From Ichthyophonus hoferi (lineage: Eukaryota > Opisthokonta > Ichthyosporea > Ichthyophonida > Ichthyophonidae), in assembly GCA_002751075.1 (NCBI GenBank), contig NAOQ01000404.1, forward strand, positions 25,703 through 64,264: a DNA stretch of 38,562 bases, in the 5' to 3' direction. Under the pieces are notes generated by a model. That model saw nothing but the letters and a program-made list of their open reading frames with translations. It did no database searches and was not told the DNA's origin. A program made the translations under genes and the position numbers. Positions within the stretch are counted from its first letter, which is position 1, and each line of letters begins with the position of its first letter. Positions 1 through 11,525 of the stretch are shown here, in pieces.

Positions 1-180
1 GTTTATTATTGATTGTCTATAGAGCCAGCATCCCTTTGAATGTATGTGTAGTCTGTATAGTATAAGGTTGTGGACAATGAATAATTTGTGATGTAGAGGG
101 GGTGTTATTGTTTCTTGTCTATGGAGCTAACATCCTTTTGAATGCATGTGATCTATTTAGTATAAGGCTGTGGAGAATGA
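1..180. repeat. diverged tandem pair, period about 100 bp
   Basis: Two related units are visible, one at about 13-80 and one at about 115-180. Both start with ttgtctat and end with a tataaggtTG-TGGA-AATGA type tail, with scattered substitutions between. The unit is non-coding and I do not recognise its family. It may continue to the left of the window. Confidence 0.7.
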
Positions 181-759
181 TATTCAAAACACAACACAGA
201 CGACATAAAGGTCGTAATACCTATAGGAATGGATAGATGTAGTTATTATTAGCTGTGAAGGTGTGAGAGTAATCAGTCAGTGTCGCGTGCATGTATGTAT
301 ATTCTTGGCTTTAATCATATTTCACTTTGGGTTATATATACGCACATCATTACATTATTTACATTTACACCTAGCGTGCAATTGTTATAAATACTCTTGC
401 GGTTTGGATGAAAATTACCTATCGAAAGTGTCATAAATAAAAATTATTGAATCAAATGATAGTTAACGTAGCGTGGTTATAATATATTGCTCCTACTTTT
501 CCTGTTGGATGGCTGATTTTTAATTAAAAATGTGGTTAAATGCAAAACAAATAGCCTTGTAACGAATATATTCAGTACACAAGCTTAAGTGGTTACTTAA
601 GAAACGAAGTATATTTTTAAGTAATATTACGTAATGGTAAGTTAGATTGTAATTAACCGTATATCTGACCTCATTTAAAACGGTAATTGCATATCCTACA
701 GGTATGAAGGATAAAAAATATATATTCATCTCCTATAAGCAGTAAGTGTTATAATTAAT

Positions 760-1153
760 TCATAACTGTAATTAATTGGACCAATGAATTTAAACGATTG
801 CCGATTGACTTTATATTAACGGGCGAATGTATAAATTTATGAGGTTAATTATTCAATTATAATGTTAAAAATATTAAAATTAACACAAGCTATTGTTTGG
901 CTTATAATTGATTTACATGGTTAGACCAATACATAGAGGCAATCATATTATTGGTTGTACAATAAGCGTAAACAGAATGCAATGTGGTGATCTATACCAA
1001 TCAGAGTGAGAGGTCTGTGATTAATAATATGTGCAATTGATTAAATTGCAATACAGTAGAAATGTTTTAAAAGCAGAGGTAAAAAGTGGTTAAACCAATA
1101 AAGTGTAAGAGAGGACAGGATATAGTAGTTGGTATATAGACAGAAGCAGAAAC
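760..1153 (+). promoter_or_regulatory. probable promoter and 5' flank of the ring-finger ligase gene
   Basis: This stretch precedes the first codon of the ligase gene. It holds four CCAAT pentamers (781-785, 926-930, 997-1001, 1095-1099); the one at 997 reads CCAATCAG, the core bound by NF-Y in animals. No clear TATA box at a sensible distance stands out in such AT-rich sequence. The transcription start is not visible, so the boundaries are approximate. The rest of 181-760 is AT-rich with nothing I can name. Confidence 0.35.
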
Positions 1154-4100
1154 ATGGCTGGCAACGTAGTAGTGCCAACACACACCACTGATCGCTATTG
1201 GTGTCACAATTGTCAAAGAGAGACTGAGGTTGACATGATGCAATATGCATGTTCAGTGTGCAGGGGTGGTTTCATTGAATTGATGAACGGTAAGCTGAAT
1301 ACATGTTAAGGCATGTGTCTGTATTTACAAGTTTTGTTATATTTATATCAGACCGTGTCTATTTTCCTTTTTTTTTTCACTTTGCTTTCTGCTGATAATA
1401 GAAACCATGCACTGAGGTTTAGACACTACATTTCCCTACCCTCTAGTTATTAGAGGTTGAGGGAGGAGGGTAGGTTATATATAGGTAGGTAGTGTTTTTT
1501 ATAATACGCAGTTTACTAGATCTTATGTGTGTTGAACAGGACTATGTATACATACATCCATATATACATACATATATACTTAAGCACACACACCCAATCC
1601 CACCCCATTTACCATATATATCCGTAGATACTGAATGGTTGGTTAATCCCTAGCCACCACTATCCCTGTAATGTCCTATAGAAATAGTCATCACTGTTTA
1701 CTGTCTTTAATTGGACAGCTTATACTTATATATCCCCAAAAATACCAAATTAGACTTTCTGGTGTAATCGATCATATTTAATGTAATTAGAGTTGAACGT
1801 ATACAATTATAACTTCATCCTGTTGGTTATTTAAAATTTAAAATGTAAACCAGACAATCTCTGTCTACTTGTATTATCTTATTTTTCCATAATGACTTAT
1901 CATCTGCAACCTCCAAGCATTAGTCTTTCTGGTCTAATCGTGTTACACTGTAAATAGATAGGATTGACCCACCAATAGAATGTATACTTTATATTTTAAA
2001 TAAAAGTGTATATTTTAACGTATAAGTAACTGTACCAACTCTTCAATCTCATTGGATGAGTGGCTGACAAGGTTTCTTTGATTGGTTTACTATACATATA
2101 CGTAAATTGTTACCTATAATGCAATGTAATTTAGCCAATAAACACTTATCGTGTCTAACATACATGTATAATTATATGATTGATCACTTAGAATTATGCA
2201 CCTATGGTATAAATATATATAGATGTCTTAAACCACTAACCAACCAGTATTCCAAATTGAATTTACATATTCTCCAAGAAAATAAATTGGTTTTTTTACA
2301 TTTCATTAATTGGCATTAATTAGTAGTTGACCACTCATTGGTCCTCATTAGAGGATTTTCATGCCACATTGAGTGACGCGCAGGAGCCACAGAGTACCTT
2401 ACCACAGGTAGGTGGTATGACGTTGCATGTGAGACACATAACCGTATATAGAAATGATGACGTGATGTAAATGCGTGTATAGGAGATGCATTATATACTA
2501 TATGTATATAATGTAATTTAAGAATACTCTAAATGAAAGTATAAGTATGATGCTATATATGATATATGGGAATAAAGATTTCTATATATAGTATTATGCC
2601 TCCTCTCCCCACTAATCCTAACTAATCCCAATCACGTGATGTCCTCCCTCAGACTCAATCAACTATGCCCACCTTCTCCTCTTCGCCAATGAACGGACTG
2701 GATGAGGAGGGTTTTGATCTGCACAATATTAACACTACAGATGACTTGTCTTACTTACTGAACGGCATATTGGAGCAGGTTTGGATTGCATACTATATTA
2801 TACCATTATCATACTATATCGTACTATTGTATATAGTGAGATCTTCTTTATTCTTGTATTTGATTGGATTACTCTCATTTTAATCGTTCTTTTCTTCTCT
2901 TGTTTGTGAGTATAAATATAGTATATTTAGTTATAGTCTTAGTTATAGTTATAGTTTTATTCATACTATCTTGCATGCATACTATTCTACTCTCATGCTA
3001 TCATACACATAATCAACCACCTACTTACCTATATATATACGCATATCGTCATCTGACCCTTACCCTATCAGATGCAAGCACATCATCAACATCCACAACC
3101 CCATAATGTCTGGATCCAACGCCCAGTCAGTCTTCGTGATATGGTTGGTCGGGGGAATACCACTACCCTTAATCTGGGGAATAGCCCAGAGGGAGTAATT
3201 AGTTTCCCCGGGACAGGAACAATTAATTTTGGCGGGGGACGAATGCCTACTTTTCCTGGGGCTCTGTTCTCTGGACCAACCATTATCTTGCCTAGAGGGG
3301 CTATCATTGGCGGAGGAGGGGGTGAGGACCCTGCTGCTACTGGGTGAGGTTTTAAAAGGCAGGGCTTGATTTTTGGTATTAGATAGGTTTAGACAGGTTG
3401 GTTGATTGGTTAGGTTTAAGTTATGCTGCATACCATATTGTATTGTATTGCATTATATTTTATTATATGATATTTTATTTTATTACAATTATATACTAAT
3501 CTAGTTTTATACTAATGTAGTCATATTATATTTACCCTTGTAGCCTATTACGTGCAATCATATATCCAGTTTGATCCAATGATATGATTGTGTAATATAG
3601 CACTGGCCAATCATCATCCTTCTAATTTATTTGGATCTATCATGTGGGAAGTTATAATTAATTATATAATTAATTTTATTATATCTATATGTGATTGTAT
3701 CATAATCTGCATACATATTGATCTATGCCCTCCTATTGGCCTATTTCTATTTTATGTTTTTAACAACTATGGGCGGTTGGTTTGGCATGTATTTCATGTG
3801 TGATATGATTGGTAAAGCTTTGTTTAGTACTGGTTATTATCCTTTATATATTTCTATATTCATCCGTTTGTCTATCTATATATCTATATATACATATAGA
3901 TATACAATATATGATCAGACACAGGCTAGGAAGTAGGCACTAACACCCTTCCTATCCCCAGATTGGCTAACTTTATGAATATGATTGCTCGCTTTGGTAC
4001 CCCGGCAGGTATGTGATTAGTTAAATTTCCTAATATATGGTTAGTTGTCTTATAATTATGTTTATACTAGATGAGTTATTGCGGTTATTATTGCCTATCA

Positions 4101-5324
4101 TCATTATCATTACTACTATTATTACTACTATTATTTTATATTAACCTATATACAGTAAACTCATTTATTGGTCAGTATTTATGGAAGGGTTGATATTAAC
4201 CTATCACCTGTTATATATGACGTAGGTGCCACGGGCAACATGGGGGATTATGCGTGGGGCCCTGATGGCCTTGATAACATTATAAGCAGGGTAGCTAGGC
4301 CTGTGCTCTCTTTCGTGCTTGGTGTCCTTCCTTTTCCCATGCTTATATATAGCATAGTATATGATAGGATATGATAGGCTAGTATAGTATAGTATAATAT
4401 AATATAGTATAGTACTATAGTACAATATAGCATAGTGTAATATAGTATAGTATAGTATAGCATAGTATAGTATAGTGTAATATAGTATAGTATAGTACAG
4501 TGTGGTGTAGTATAATGTAGTATAGTATAGTATAGTATAGTACAATCTAGTATAGTGTAGTATAGTATAGTATAGTGTAGTATAGTATAGCATAGTACAA
4601 TATAGGATGGTATAGTATAGTATAGTATATATACCATATACATTCTGTACCCACAATCATACATACACCTATTTATAACTATCTGTTTATGTCCACAGTT
4701 AATGGACCAATTACAAGGCGGTGCGCCCCCAGCCCCCCTGTCAGTGATCGAATCGTTACCAACCATTAGGATTACTAAGGACTATCTGGGTAGGGATTGG
4801 AGAATCACACTCTCCTTGGTGGTTGATTGGGTTACTTGTTTTGAAGATTTTAATTGTCACGCCTTTTATGTCATATTCGATTGGGTTGTATTGAATTGCT
4901 TTGTATTATAGTATATATTATATTATCTTATAGGATATCATAACACAATATACTGCATCGTATTAACATATTATACTGATACAGAATTTTATACTTTATA
5001 TCATATGGCTGCCTTTCTATATAACTTGATGTGGTTGATATATATTTGTATATGCCTACTGCCATACTATTCTACTATTCTACTTTTCTATTACTATTCT
5101 ACTATAGTATCTTATCATACTCTCCTATTTTATACAATGGTTATATTTGTGTGTATGTCTATTTCTACTATACATCTTATCATACTTTATCTATTTCTTT
5201 GCTGTTTGATCATAATGAAACCACAAAGAGATTGATATGATTGCATGCATTGAGTAGGGGCATATCTTAGCCCATATATATATGTGTCTGTATGTATGTA
5301 TATGTATATGTAAGTATGTTTATA

Positions 5325-5356
<32 letters not shown>

Positions 5357-6239
5357 AGGTAAGTAGGTAGGTATGTATCTATGTACGTATATTTTTATGT
5401 AGATGTATAAAATCCTGTTGATATATGGCGACATACATGAATATACGCAACCTTTTGTATGAAATGGTCATATAGCTCTGTATCTTATTATATACAATCC
5501 AAGGAGAGCTAAGAATTCGAGGCATGTAATTGTTATCATGCAGACATAAAACTAACCAATTGATAAACAGGCGGTGAGAAAAAAGAATGTACGGTATGCA
5601 TGGAGGTATGGAAGGAGGATGAAGAGGCTCGTAAATTGCCGTGTGAACATATCTTTCATCAAGACTGCATTGTACCATGGCTCAAGGCAGTATGTACTAT
5701 GATTGTGTTCTCTCTATGAAAGGCTAATTATTACGGAAAAAAATATGTTTAAATAAGGCTGAAGAGATAAATATTATAAATAATATTTATACTTACAGAT
5801 ATAAGCGCGTATGTATGATATTATGATAGTATTATAGTATGTATGTATAGTAGCACATCTGTTGCTCTCTGTTACTAAATTGTAATGCATTAGGCTTGTT
5901 GTTATGCTATTTCACGTTATTTTATGTTTTTTTCTTCTACTGTATAGTATACTTTAATTTCTTATATCATATTATAACATACCATACCATACGTCATTAT
6001 ATTAAACTATGTTATACCTTAGAGATACTATCACTTATGTCCTCCTCACTACCCTATCCTATCCTACCCTACCCTCTTCTACTCTTCCCCTTCCCCACCT
6101 ATCTCGCTCTTTTCTCTGACCCACATAGCATGGTACCTGTCCAGTCTGTCGTCTGAAGCTTTATGAACAGCCTAATGAAACTACCGAAACAACAACTGCA
6201 ACACCCACTGAGACAGAACCAACTGAACCAACTGCTTAA
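1154..6239 (+). CDS. RNF126: RNF126/RNF115-type E3 ubiquitin ligase (nine coding exons)
   Basis: RING-type E3 ligase of the RNF126/RNF115 family. Family members move ubiquitin from an E2 to client proteins, in animals mainly in cytosolic quality control with BAG6 and in receptor sorting. Exons: 1154-1289, 2352-2407, 2653-2778, 3072-3343, 3962-4008, 4226-4290, 4699-4789, 5571-5689, 6129-6239. All borders are GT/AG, phases agree, and the sum is 340 codons plus stop (human RNF126 is 311). The N-terminal zinc ribbon uses C17, C20, C33 and C36 and is followed by GGFIEL, as in the family (CESGFIEEL). Residues about 108-200 are Gly/Pro-rich. A GDYAWGPDGLDNII motif in exon 6 matches the conserved DYAWGANGLDAII. 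The RING-H2 finger has C271, C274, C289, H291, H294, C297, C308 and C311, including IFHQDCIVPWL. The tail is Thr/Glu-rich. All eight RING ligands are present, so it looks functional. RNF126 and RNF115 are paralogues in vertebrates; a single ancestral gene is likely here. The ATG at 1154 lies 15 codons before the zinc ribbon. Confidence 0.93.
4349..4632 (+). repeat. degenerate pentanucleotide microsatellite (TATAG)n inside intron 6
   Basis: Nearly 280 bases consist of TATAG units with variants such as TAATA and TAGTG. The array fills most of the intron between the GDYAWG exon (ends 4290) and the next exon (starts 4699). Because the unit is five bases long, long stop-free frames on the minus strand arise by chance; these are not genes. 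Confidence 0.9.
5325..5358. repeat. compound (TA)n-(TG)n microsatellite in intron 7
   Basis: A run of alternating TA passes directly into alternating TG, followed by GTAGGTAAGTAGGTAG. It lies in the 781-bp intron before the RING exon that starts at 5571. Nothing suggests a function. Confidence 0.85.
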
Positions 6240-6376
6240 TTGATATTCATTGTACTAGTCATAATATTTCTCCCTGTATTTATTTTTGTATCAGGCACTT
6301 GTAGGGCTCAATTAAAATTACCTGATTGTCTTTATCGTTTTTCCTTTGTTGTATTCTTGTGATTATATTACAGGAA

Positions 6377-6382
6377 AATAAA
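6377..6382 (+). terminator. poly(A) signal AATAAA of the ligase gene
   Basis: A canonical AATAAA hexamer sits 138 bases after the stop codon at 6237-6239, and TG-rich sequence follows within 60 bases. It is the first canonical signal after the gene on this strand, so the likely transcript end is about 6.40 kb. Confidence 0.6.
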
Positions 6383-6989
6383 ATAGGATTGTTGAAACTA
6401 TTCAACCCTGCTTTATTACTTCTTTGTGGTTCGCTAGTTATAATTATAATATTATCATCCTATATGTATAGGCCGAGTATATAGGGGACCATGATTTTTG
6501 TCACACATTGATTAGTTGAGTAGGATCTGGCTGTCCAACAGTCGTCATTTTTTGCTAACAATTGCTAATTCATTGAATTTGACGTAAGCGATTTCAGATT
6601 TCATGCTACTGTGTATGTATATATACATCTATATATGAATAAGCAGATATCAATTAGCTGGTTAATATTCAGCCTCTCTTTCCTTATCTACGATACAATG
6701 ACATTTATTTAATCAATACCTGGTGATCTGGTACCAAACTATGCTATGATGTAATTGGTTGCTTATCATGGGTTATATATATATATATCTATGAATTGGT
6801 ACTTACACTATTTTCCTGGATAGTAATTGCATACTTAATAAGGCATTGGGTAATTAAGATTCTTTAATACATACGGTAACAGTAATAGTATTAATTGTCG
6901 ATTTCAGGCTGTGCAGTAATCATGTCACTCATGTTCAGGGTGGCAGCTGGCTACTGCAAGCAGAGAGTTTAGGGATAAAAAGTTGCGCG
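6383..6989. other. AT-rich intergenic stretch, no gene seen
   Basis: I see no splice-bounded coding patch here. It has short TA runs (about 6774-6788). The last part (about 6906-6989) may belong to the LTR remnant that follows, because sequence similarity between LTR copies begins near 6990. Confidence 0.5.
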
Positions 6990-8800
6990 TATTTCAGCTA
7001 CTATATGTGTTAAGCTGTATACTTGATGTTTTGCACAGAAACATTTATTGTTGATTGTTCATTTTGCGTTGTACCTCTAAATATACAGTAACGTTTACAA
7101 CGAGGTTTCAATTGTTATGTAAGTATTAAGATATTAATTAATAACAATTATTTAATTTCATTATATCACTAATTATATTTAATTGGGGCTAGATGCTTAG
7201 TGCAGTTTAGCACGTAAATTAGCCGTGGTTTTAATAGTATTGGTCATCTGAACTTTAAGCACACTTGGTGAAGGATGTAACATACGTAGCATTCACTGAT
7301 TGGATTAATGATGCTGATAACATAATCAGACAACAAACGAAGTTGATAACATGTTAGATAATATTTAAGTTTTCTAACGGCATGTTAGAAAACATTTAGG
7401 TTGAGTACCTTCTCAAATAATGTGCTGTTTAAAGACTTACCACCTGGTCAACTGGTATTGACCATGAACCAACAACTATATAAACGGCAAGCACGGACTT
7501 AGTCTAGGCCTGATTTTTAAATGTGTTTAATAATAGAGATGGTACAAAAGACATGTTTTTGTTTATCTTTCTAGTTGTTATGAGAGCCCAAAGAAATGAA
7601 ACTTCAACGCCAACAGTCCCAAGTGTTAAGAGGAAGTTTACGTTACAATCATCAACAGAATCAGAGTCCGCAAAACTTTTAAAATGTTCAGGGCTGAACT
7701 TTTAATGGATAGCTGCGAGGAAGATAATTCAAGGGATCATTCAGGGGATCTTGACTTTAGCTCCACTAAGCGCGAAGACGGACAACCTATGTCCATTGAC
7801 TCAGAGGCAAAACCTTCTGACTCGAGTCTAGATTCCAACAGGTCTATTAAGGCTCAGCGACCTACAAGTACTTCCACTGCAAACAAAATCCAAACTAGAA
7901 AATAGGCAAAACCCACGCATAGGACCATGCCAGGGGAGCAGCAGAACACCAGTTCTAGAGGACACGGGCCTACTCGAACAGCAACAGTTTCTTGAAAATC
8001 AGCCAACTGGAAGTCGGCCAGTTCTCGTGGCTAAACAGTTACAATAATTGCTTATGCACTTGGTGGGGGGGGTTCCCAATACAATAACACTTCTACCCAT
8101 CTCCAAAGGAAGACTTTTCACGAGAAACTAAAACGGTATCAGCCGCACTAAGTGGGCCGAATGCATCAGAAACCTTATGTGTCTATGTGCCTACAGACAA
8201 TAAACATAGAGCCAACCCTCCAACAACTCCAAAACCCAACCAATGTGTACCCTCAAGAAGAAACTGCGAAATGCTGCCTGTATGCATCCGTGTCAACCGT
8301 GCAAAGATTGATAGCGGGTTGAGAACAGAATCAATTTGGATTTTACACTTGAAGAGGGATGAAAACCCAATTCAATGGAAAATACACGGCTCAGCAGTTT
8401 ACCTATTTGCTCGAGTACTTGGACACATCACTCAGGCCAAATGAAAGCGGCAACGCGTGTGTTGCACGGTTAGTGGCTACAAGCAAGCGTTTAAAAGGAG
8501 TACCCATGGAGCAACAAAATGCAGCAGTGGTTAGTAAGATATTACATGACTTGCGGTCTACACATTATGCAAGCCAAGTCCGAGCCTTCCGACAGATTAC
8601 TATAGGCTCTGGTACCCTGAAGGAATTTACAGATGATAAGGCTACTATGTCAAGTTGGAAGCATCTAGAAGAACTGGGAATCAACAGGGTTATAGCTGAA
8701 TCTTTCCACTCTAGTCTAGATTCCATCATGAAAATTATATAGCCTTTATTCGGTATCACTACAGAATCAAGAATCCCCAATCTATCTAAAACAGAATTTC
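6990..8800 (+). mobile_element. old LTR retrotransposon fragment: LTR plus gag-like region, broken
   Basis: About 6990-7575 is an LTR-like block (here called family A) that recurs at 25,066-25,655 in the same orientation and, more diverged, at about 31,050-31,565, 26,140-26,620 and 34,260-34,560 in reverse. It is followed at 7580 by a coding patch beginning MRAQRNETSTPTVPS, present again after the 25-kb copy. A further coding patch at about 8359-8742 has the helical, charged look of a Copia-type gag (LRPNESGNACVARL, GVPMEQQNAAVVSKIL). No pol region follows; a tandem repeat starts at about 8808. Family: LTR retrotransposon, probably Copia-type by gag and by the elements sharing this LTR. It is broken in several places and old. 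Confidence 0.6.
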
Positions 8801-8807
8801 TTCATAC

Positions 8808-9240
8808 TTTTTAAACATAGCATTTTATATGTAGAATACGTCAGGACCCAGCATTAATTGATTAGATAGTTATAGTTACTTTGCCCGTGTTGTATATGTA
8901 ATTATAGATATACTTGACAGAATTCCGTATCTGTCTCAGACAGAACGTTTTTATACTTTCTAAATATAGCATTTTATATATAGAATACTTCAGAACCCAC
9001 ACTTAATCAGTTGGGTAATTACAGCTACTTTACCTGTGTTGTACATATACTTATAGATTTATAGGTATACTTGACAGAATCCTCTATCTGTCTCAGACAG
9101 AACCTCCTGATACTTACTAAATATAGCATTTAATATATTGAATATTTCAGAACCCAACATTAATTCATTAGGTAATTATAATTGTAGATATTTTGCCCAT
9201 GTTACACGTTGCACATGTAATTATATTTGGCATTAATGCT
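8808..9240 (+). repeat. tandem repeat, about 2.8 units of roughly 150 bp
   Basis: Three diverged units start near 8808, 8956 and 9113, each with a CTTN-CTAAATATAGCATTT-ATAT type head. They then share 'cagaaccca.cattaat', 'ttaattatag' and, in the first two, a tail 'acttgacagaat..ctgtctcagacagaac' holding the short palindrome CTGTCTCAGACAG. The array abuts the gag fragment, where pol would be expected. Confidence 0.8.
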
Positions 9241-9652
9241 ACATCATCATGGACTACTAAGGTAGTAACCTTAGTGTCAAGCTTATTAGAATTAACAATA
9301 CTTTTAATAATGGCAGTGGTGTATATCATGTTTGCTTGGCATACATGTTAACGTGACCACTTCGCTTCATTATGAAGTTAATTCCAGTGAATGTAAATTG
9401 TAGTAGAAATTTCCCATCAGGTATTAGTTTTGTATTTATTACCATTAAATAATGTTTTATGCTTATGTTGTTAAATTTTCCTGTAATTTTTTTACAGTTT
9501 GTTTTTGTGATTAGTGTAGACTTCAATTGTCAGATCGATCTTGAATGTGGTTTGTATTTCAAAATTTTAACTTTCTTATTTATGTGAGTTGCCCAAAACG
9601 GTAAAAACCAAGCCTTTAACTAATAAAACGGTATGCCAACCAAGGATTGTAC

Positions 9653-9685
<33 letters not shown>

Positions 9686-11162
9686 CATAGGATGAGAGTT
9701 GTTTCAGTTTTTTCACTATGGACTGTTAACTGTTTGAAGTGCTTTGATGACAACGGCCTGACTGTAGATTCTGTTGCAACTCATTATTTTTCTACCCATT
9801 TATTTACTGCAATAATATAAATACATTGCCATATATGACTATTGGGTATACACTCAGTACAATAACAAAATATTATTTTAGTGGCCACCTAACAGGAAAA
9901 GTAGAAGCTGAATGTGTCGATTCATTGTAATAGCCGTAGAAAATCTAGCACCGCAACAAAGTCAAAAAATAAATGTAAAAAAAAACGCTGCGGCTTGGTA
10001 CGTTTCTACCTACCTAATTAGAATCGGAATTTGAAATGGCCTATTTTTAATAAAAAATATTTATCCATTTGCACATTTTTATAATAAATATAACGACTTG
10101 CGGGTGACTTGTCTACAGACCTCGAGAGATCCAATTAGGCGTTGTTTGGAAGTATCTCCTGCTGAACTAGCGATAAACAGCACTTAGCTCTAATTCAATT
10201 TCAAGGGAAAGATGAGAGGAGTTCGATATAAGAGAAGGTGTATGATGGTTCTATCCTCAGCCCTCTAAATTATTATTTTATAAATTAAGGAGACTCTTGC
10301 CTTAGTACGCTTAGGTGCCCTTATGGTAATAGCACAATGTGCACGTGATAGGCGCTAAGGATGGGTATATGTGAGGGCTATTCTTACTATCGAAAGTAAC
10401 TGAACACTTTTTAGATAATCAAGTGTCAACAAAGAATTGGAATATTAAAATTAAACATGTCATTTATAGAAAGCAGGCCAAGTGTCTTCTAACCATTAAT
10501 GAGAACATACATATAAGATACTGCTAAGAAATTATAAGAACCAATGCATTTTATTATGATTTATGCGTCATTATCGGTGTCTTTATTGGCTGTTTTTGTT
10601 GCTTTTATCCCTTTCGCAATCCTTGTTTATCCAATTGGTCTAACGTATGTGTCCCTATTTGGACATCTTTTTAGCTAGTCCGCATTATTCCAATTGCTCA
10701 CTTTCGGTTAATCGATGTCATTTCATTTCAGAATCCGCTTGCTATCGGCTTGTCGGCTGCTCCGTGTGTCCCTTCGGAGTTGATGGTCTTTCAAAGACAA
10801 TTATATTGACACTATTTTATTTGCCTTTTCTTTTCTATATATTACTATACTCTAATATGATGTTTCATTATCAGTGTTTTTAAAAGCATAAATGAACGGA
10901 ATCACCCCCATAAGGTTAAATACTACGTCACTAAATTAAAGCAGATCCTTCATTTGGCATGTTGGCAAACAGCTGCGGTGATTATAAAAAGATCAAAAAT
11001 CACGCGGTTTCAATTTCTATTTATTATAGATATATTATATGTTTTTCTATTTAATAATATATAAAACTATAAACCTAATATCAATTGATATTAATTTTAA
11101 ATTATTGTATTGGTATAGTTAACAATTCAAATTATAATATGTATTTTGTATTTTGACATGAG
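9241..11162. other. AT-rich DNA without a recognised gene
   Basis: About 1.9 kb. It holds a (TA)n microsatellite at about 9655-9683. A patch around 10,100-10,160 ('gacttgtc.acag.c' followed by 'caatt.ggcgttg') resembles 27,335-27,390, which hints at a dispersed repeat. Open frames here (for example 10,647-10,883) are Cys/Ser/Leu/Phe-rich and match no family I know. Confidence 0.5.
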
Positions 11163-11525
11163 GCATCGTTTGACTTTTTTGGGTTTGGGTTACATGGTGG
11201 CAACTCTTTCCCATTATAATCACCACATCTAGATCCTTTGTAGCTCAGATTTTTACGTCATCTATTGTGTTTTATACCTCTCACAGATATTAGCAGTGCG
11301 TTTTTTGTTTTTCTTTTATCTCGTTATGCATGTATATAGATATATATATATATAAAGCATCGTTTGACCTTTTTAGAACGGTGGGTTACATAGCACCTCA
11401 TTTCCCAGTATAACCACCACAATTATATCCTATATACCACATACGTTTACGTCATGTATTGTGCTATATGCTTCTCATGGATCTTTCTGTGCTTTTCTTT
11501 GTTTTCTTTTATCACGTGAAAATGT
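11163..11525 (+). repeat. tandem duplicate, unit about 194 bp
   Basis: Unit one starts at 11,163 and unit two at 11,357; both begin with gcatcgtttgac. Both continue with 'gggttacat', 'tttccca.tataa.caccaca', 'tttacgtca.. tattgtg' and 'tttgttttcttttatc.cgt'. A short (TA)n run separates them. The units are diverged (by eye roughly three quarters identical), non-coding and of unknown family. Confidence 0.75.

Noticed and set aside
3060-3431. Minus-strand frame of 123 codons opposite exon 4 of the ligase
   Set aside because: It is the antisense shadow of the Gly/Pro-rich exon, which is confirmed by phase and family similarity on the plus strand.
4204-4766. Two long minus-strand open frames rich in Tyr, Ile, Leu and Thr
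   Set aside because: They are products of the five-base (TATAG)n repeat, which has no stop in some frames, and they overlap exons of the ligase gene on the other strand.
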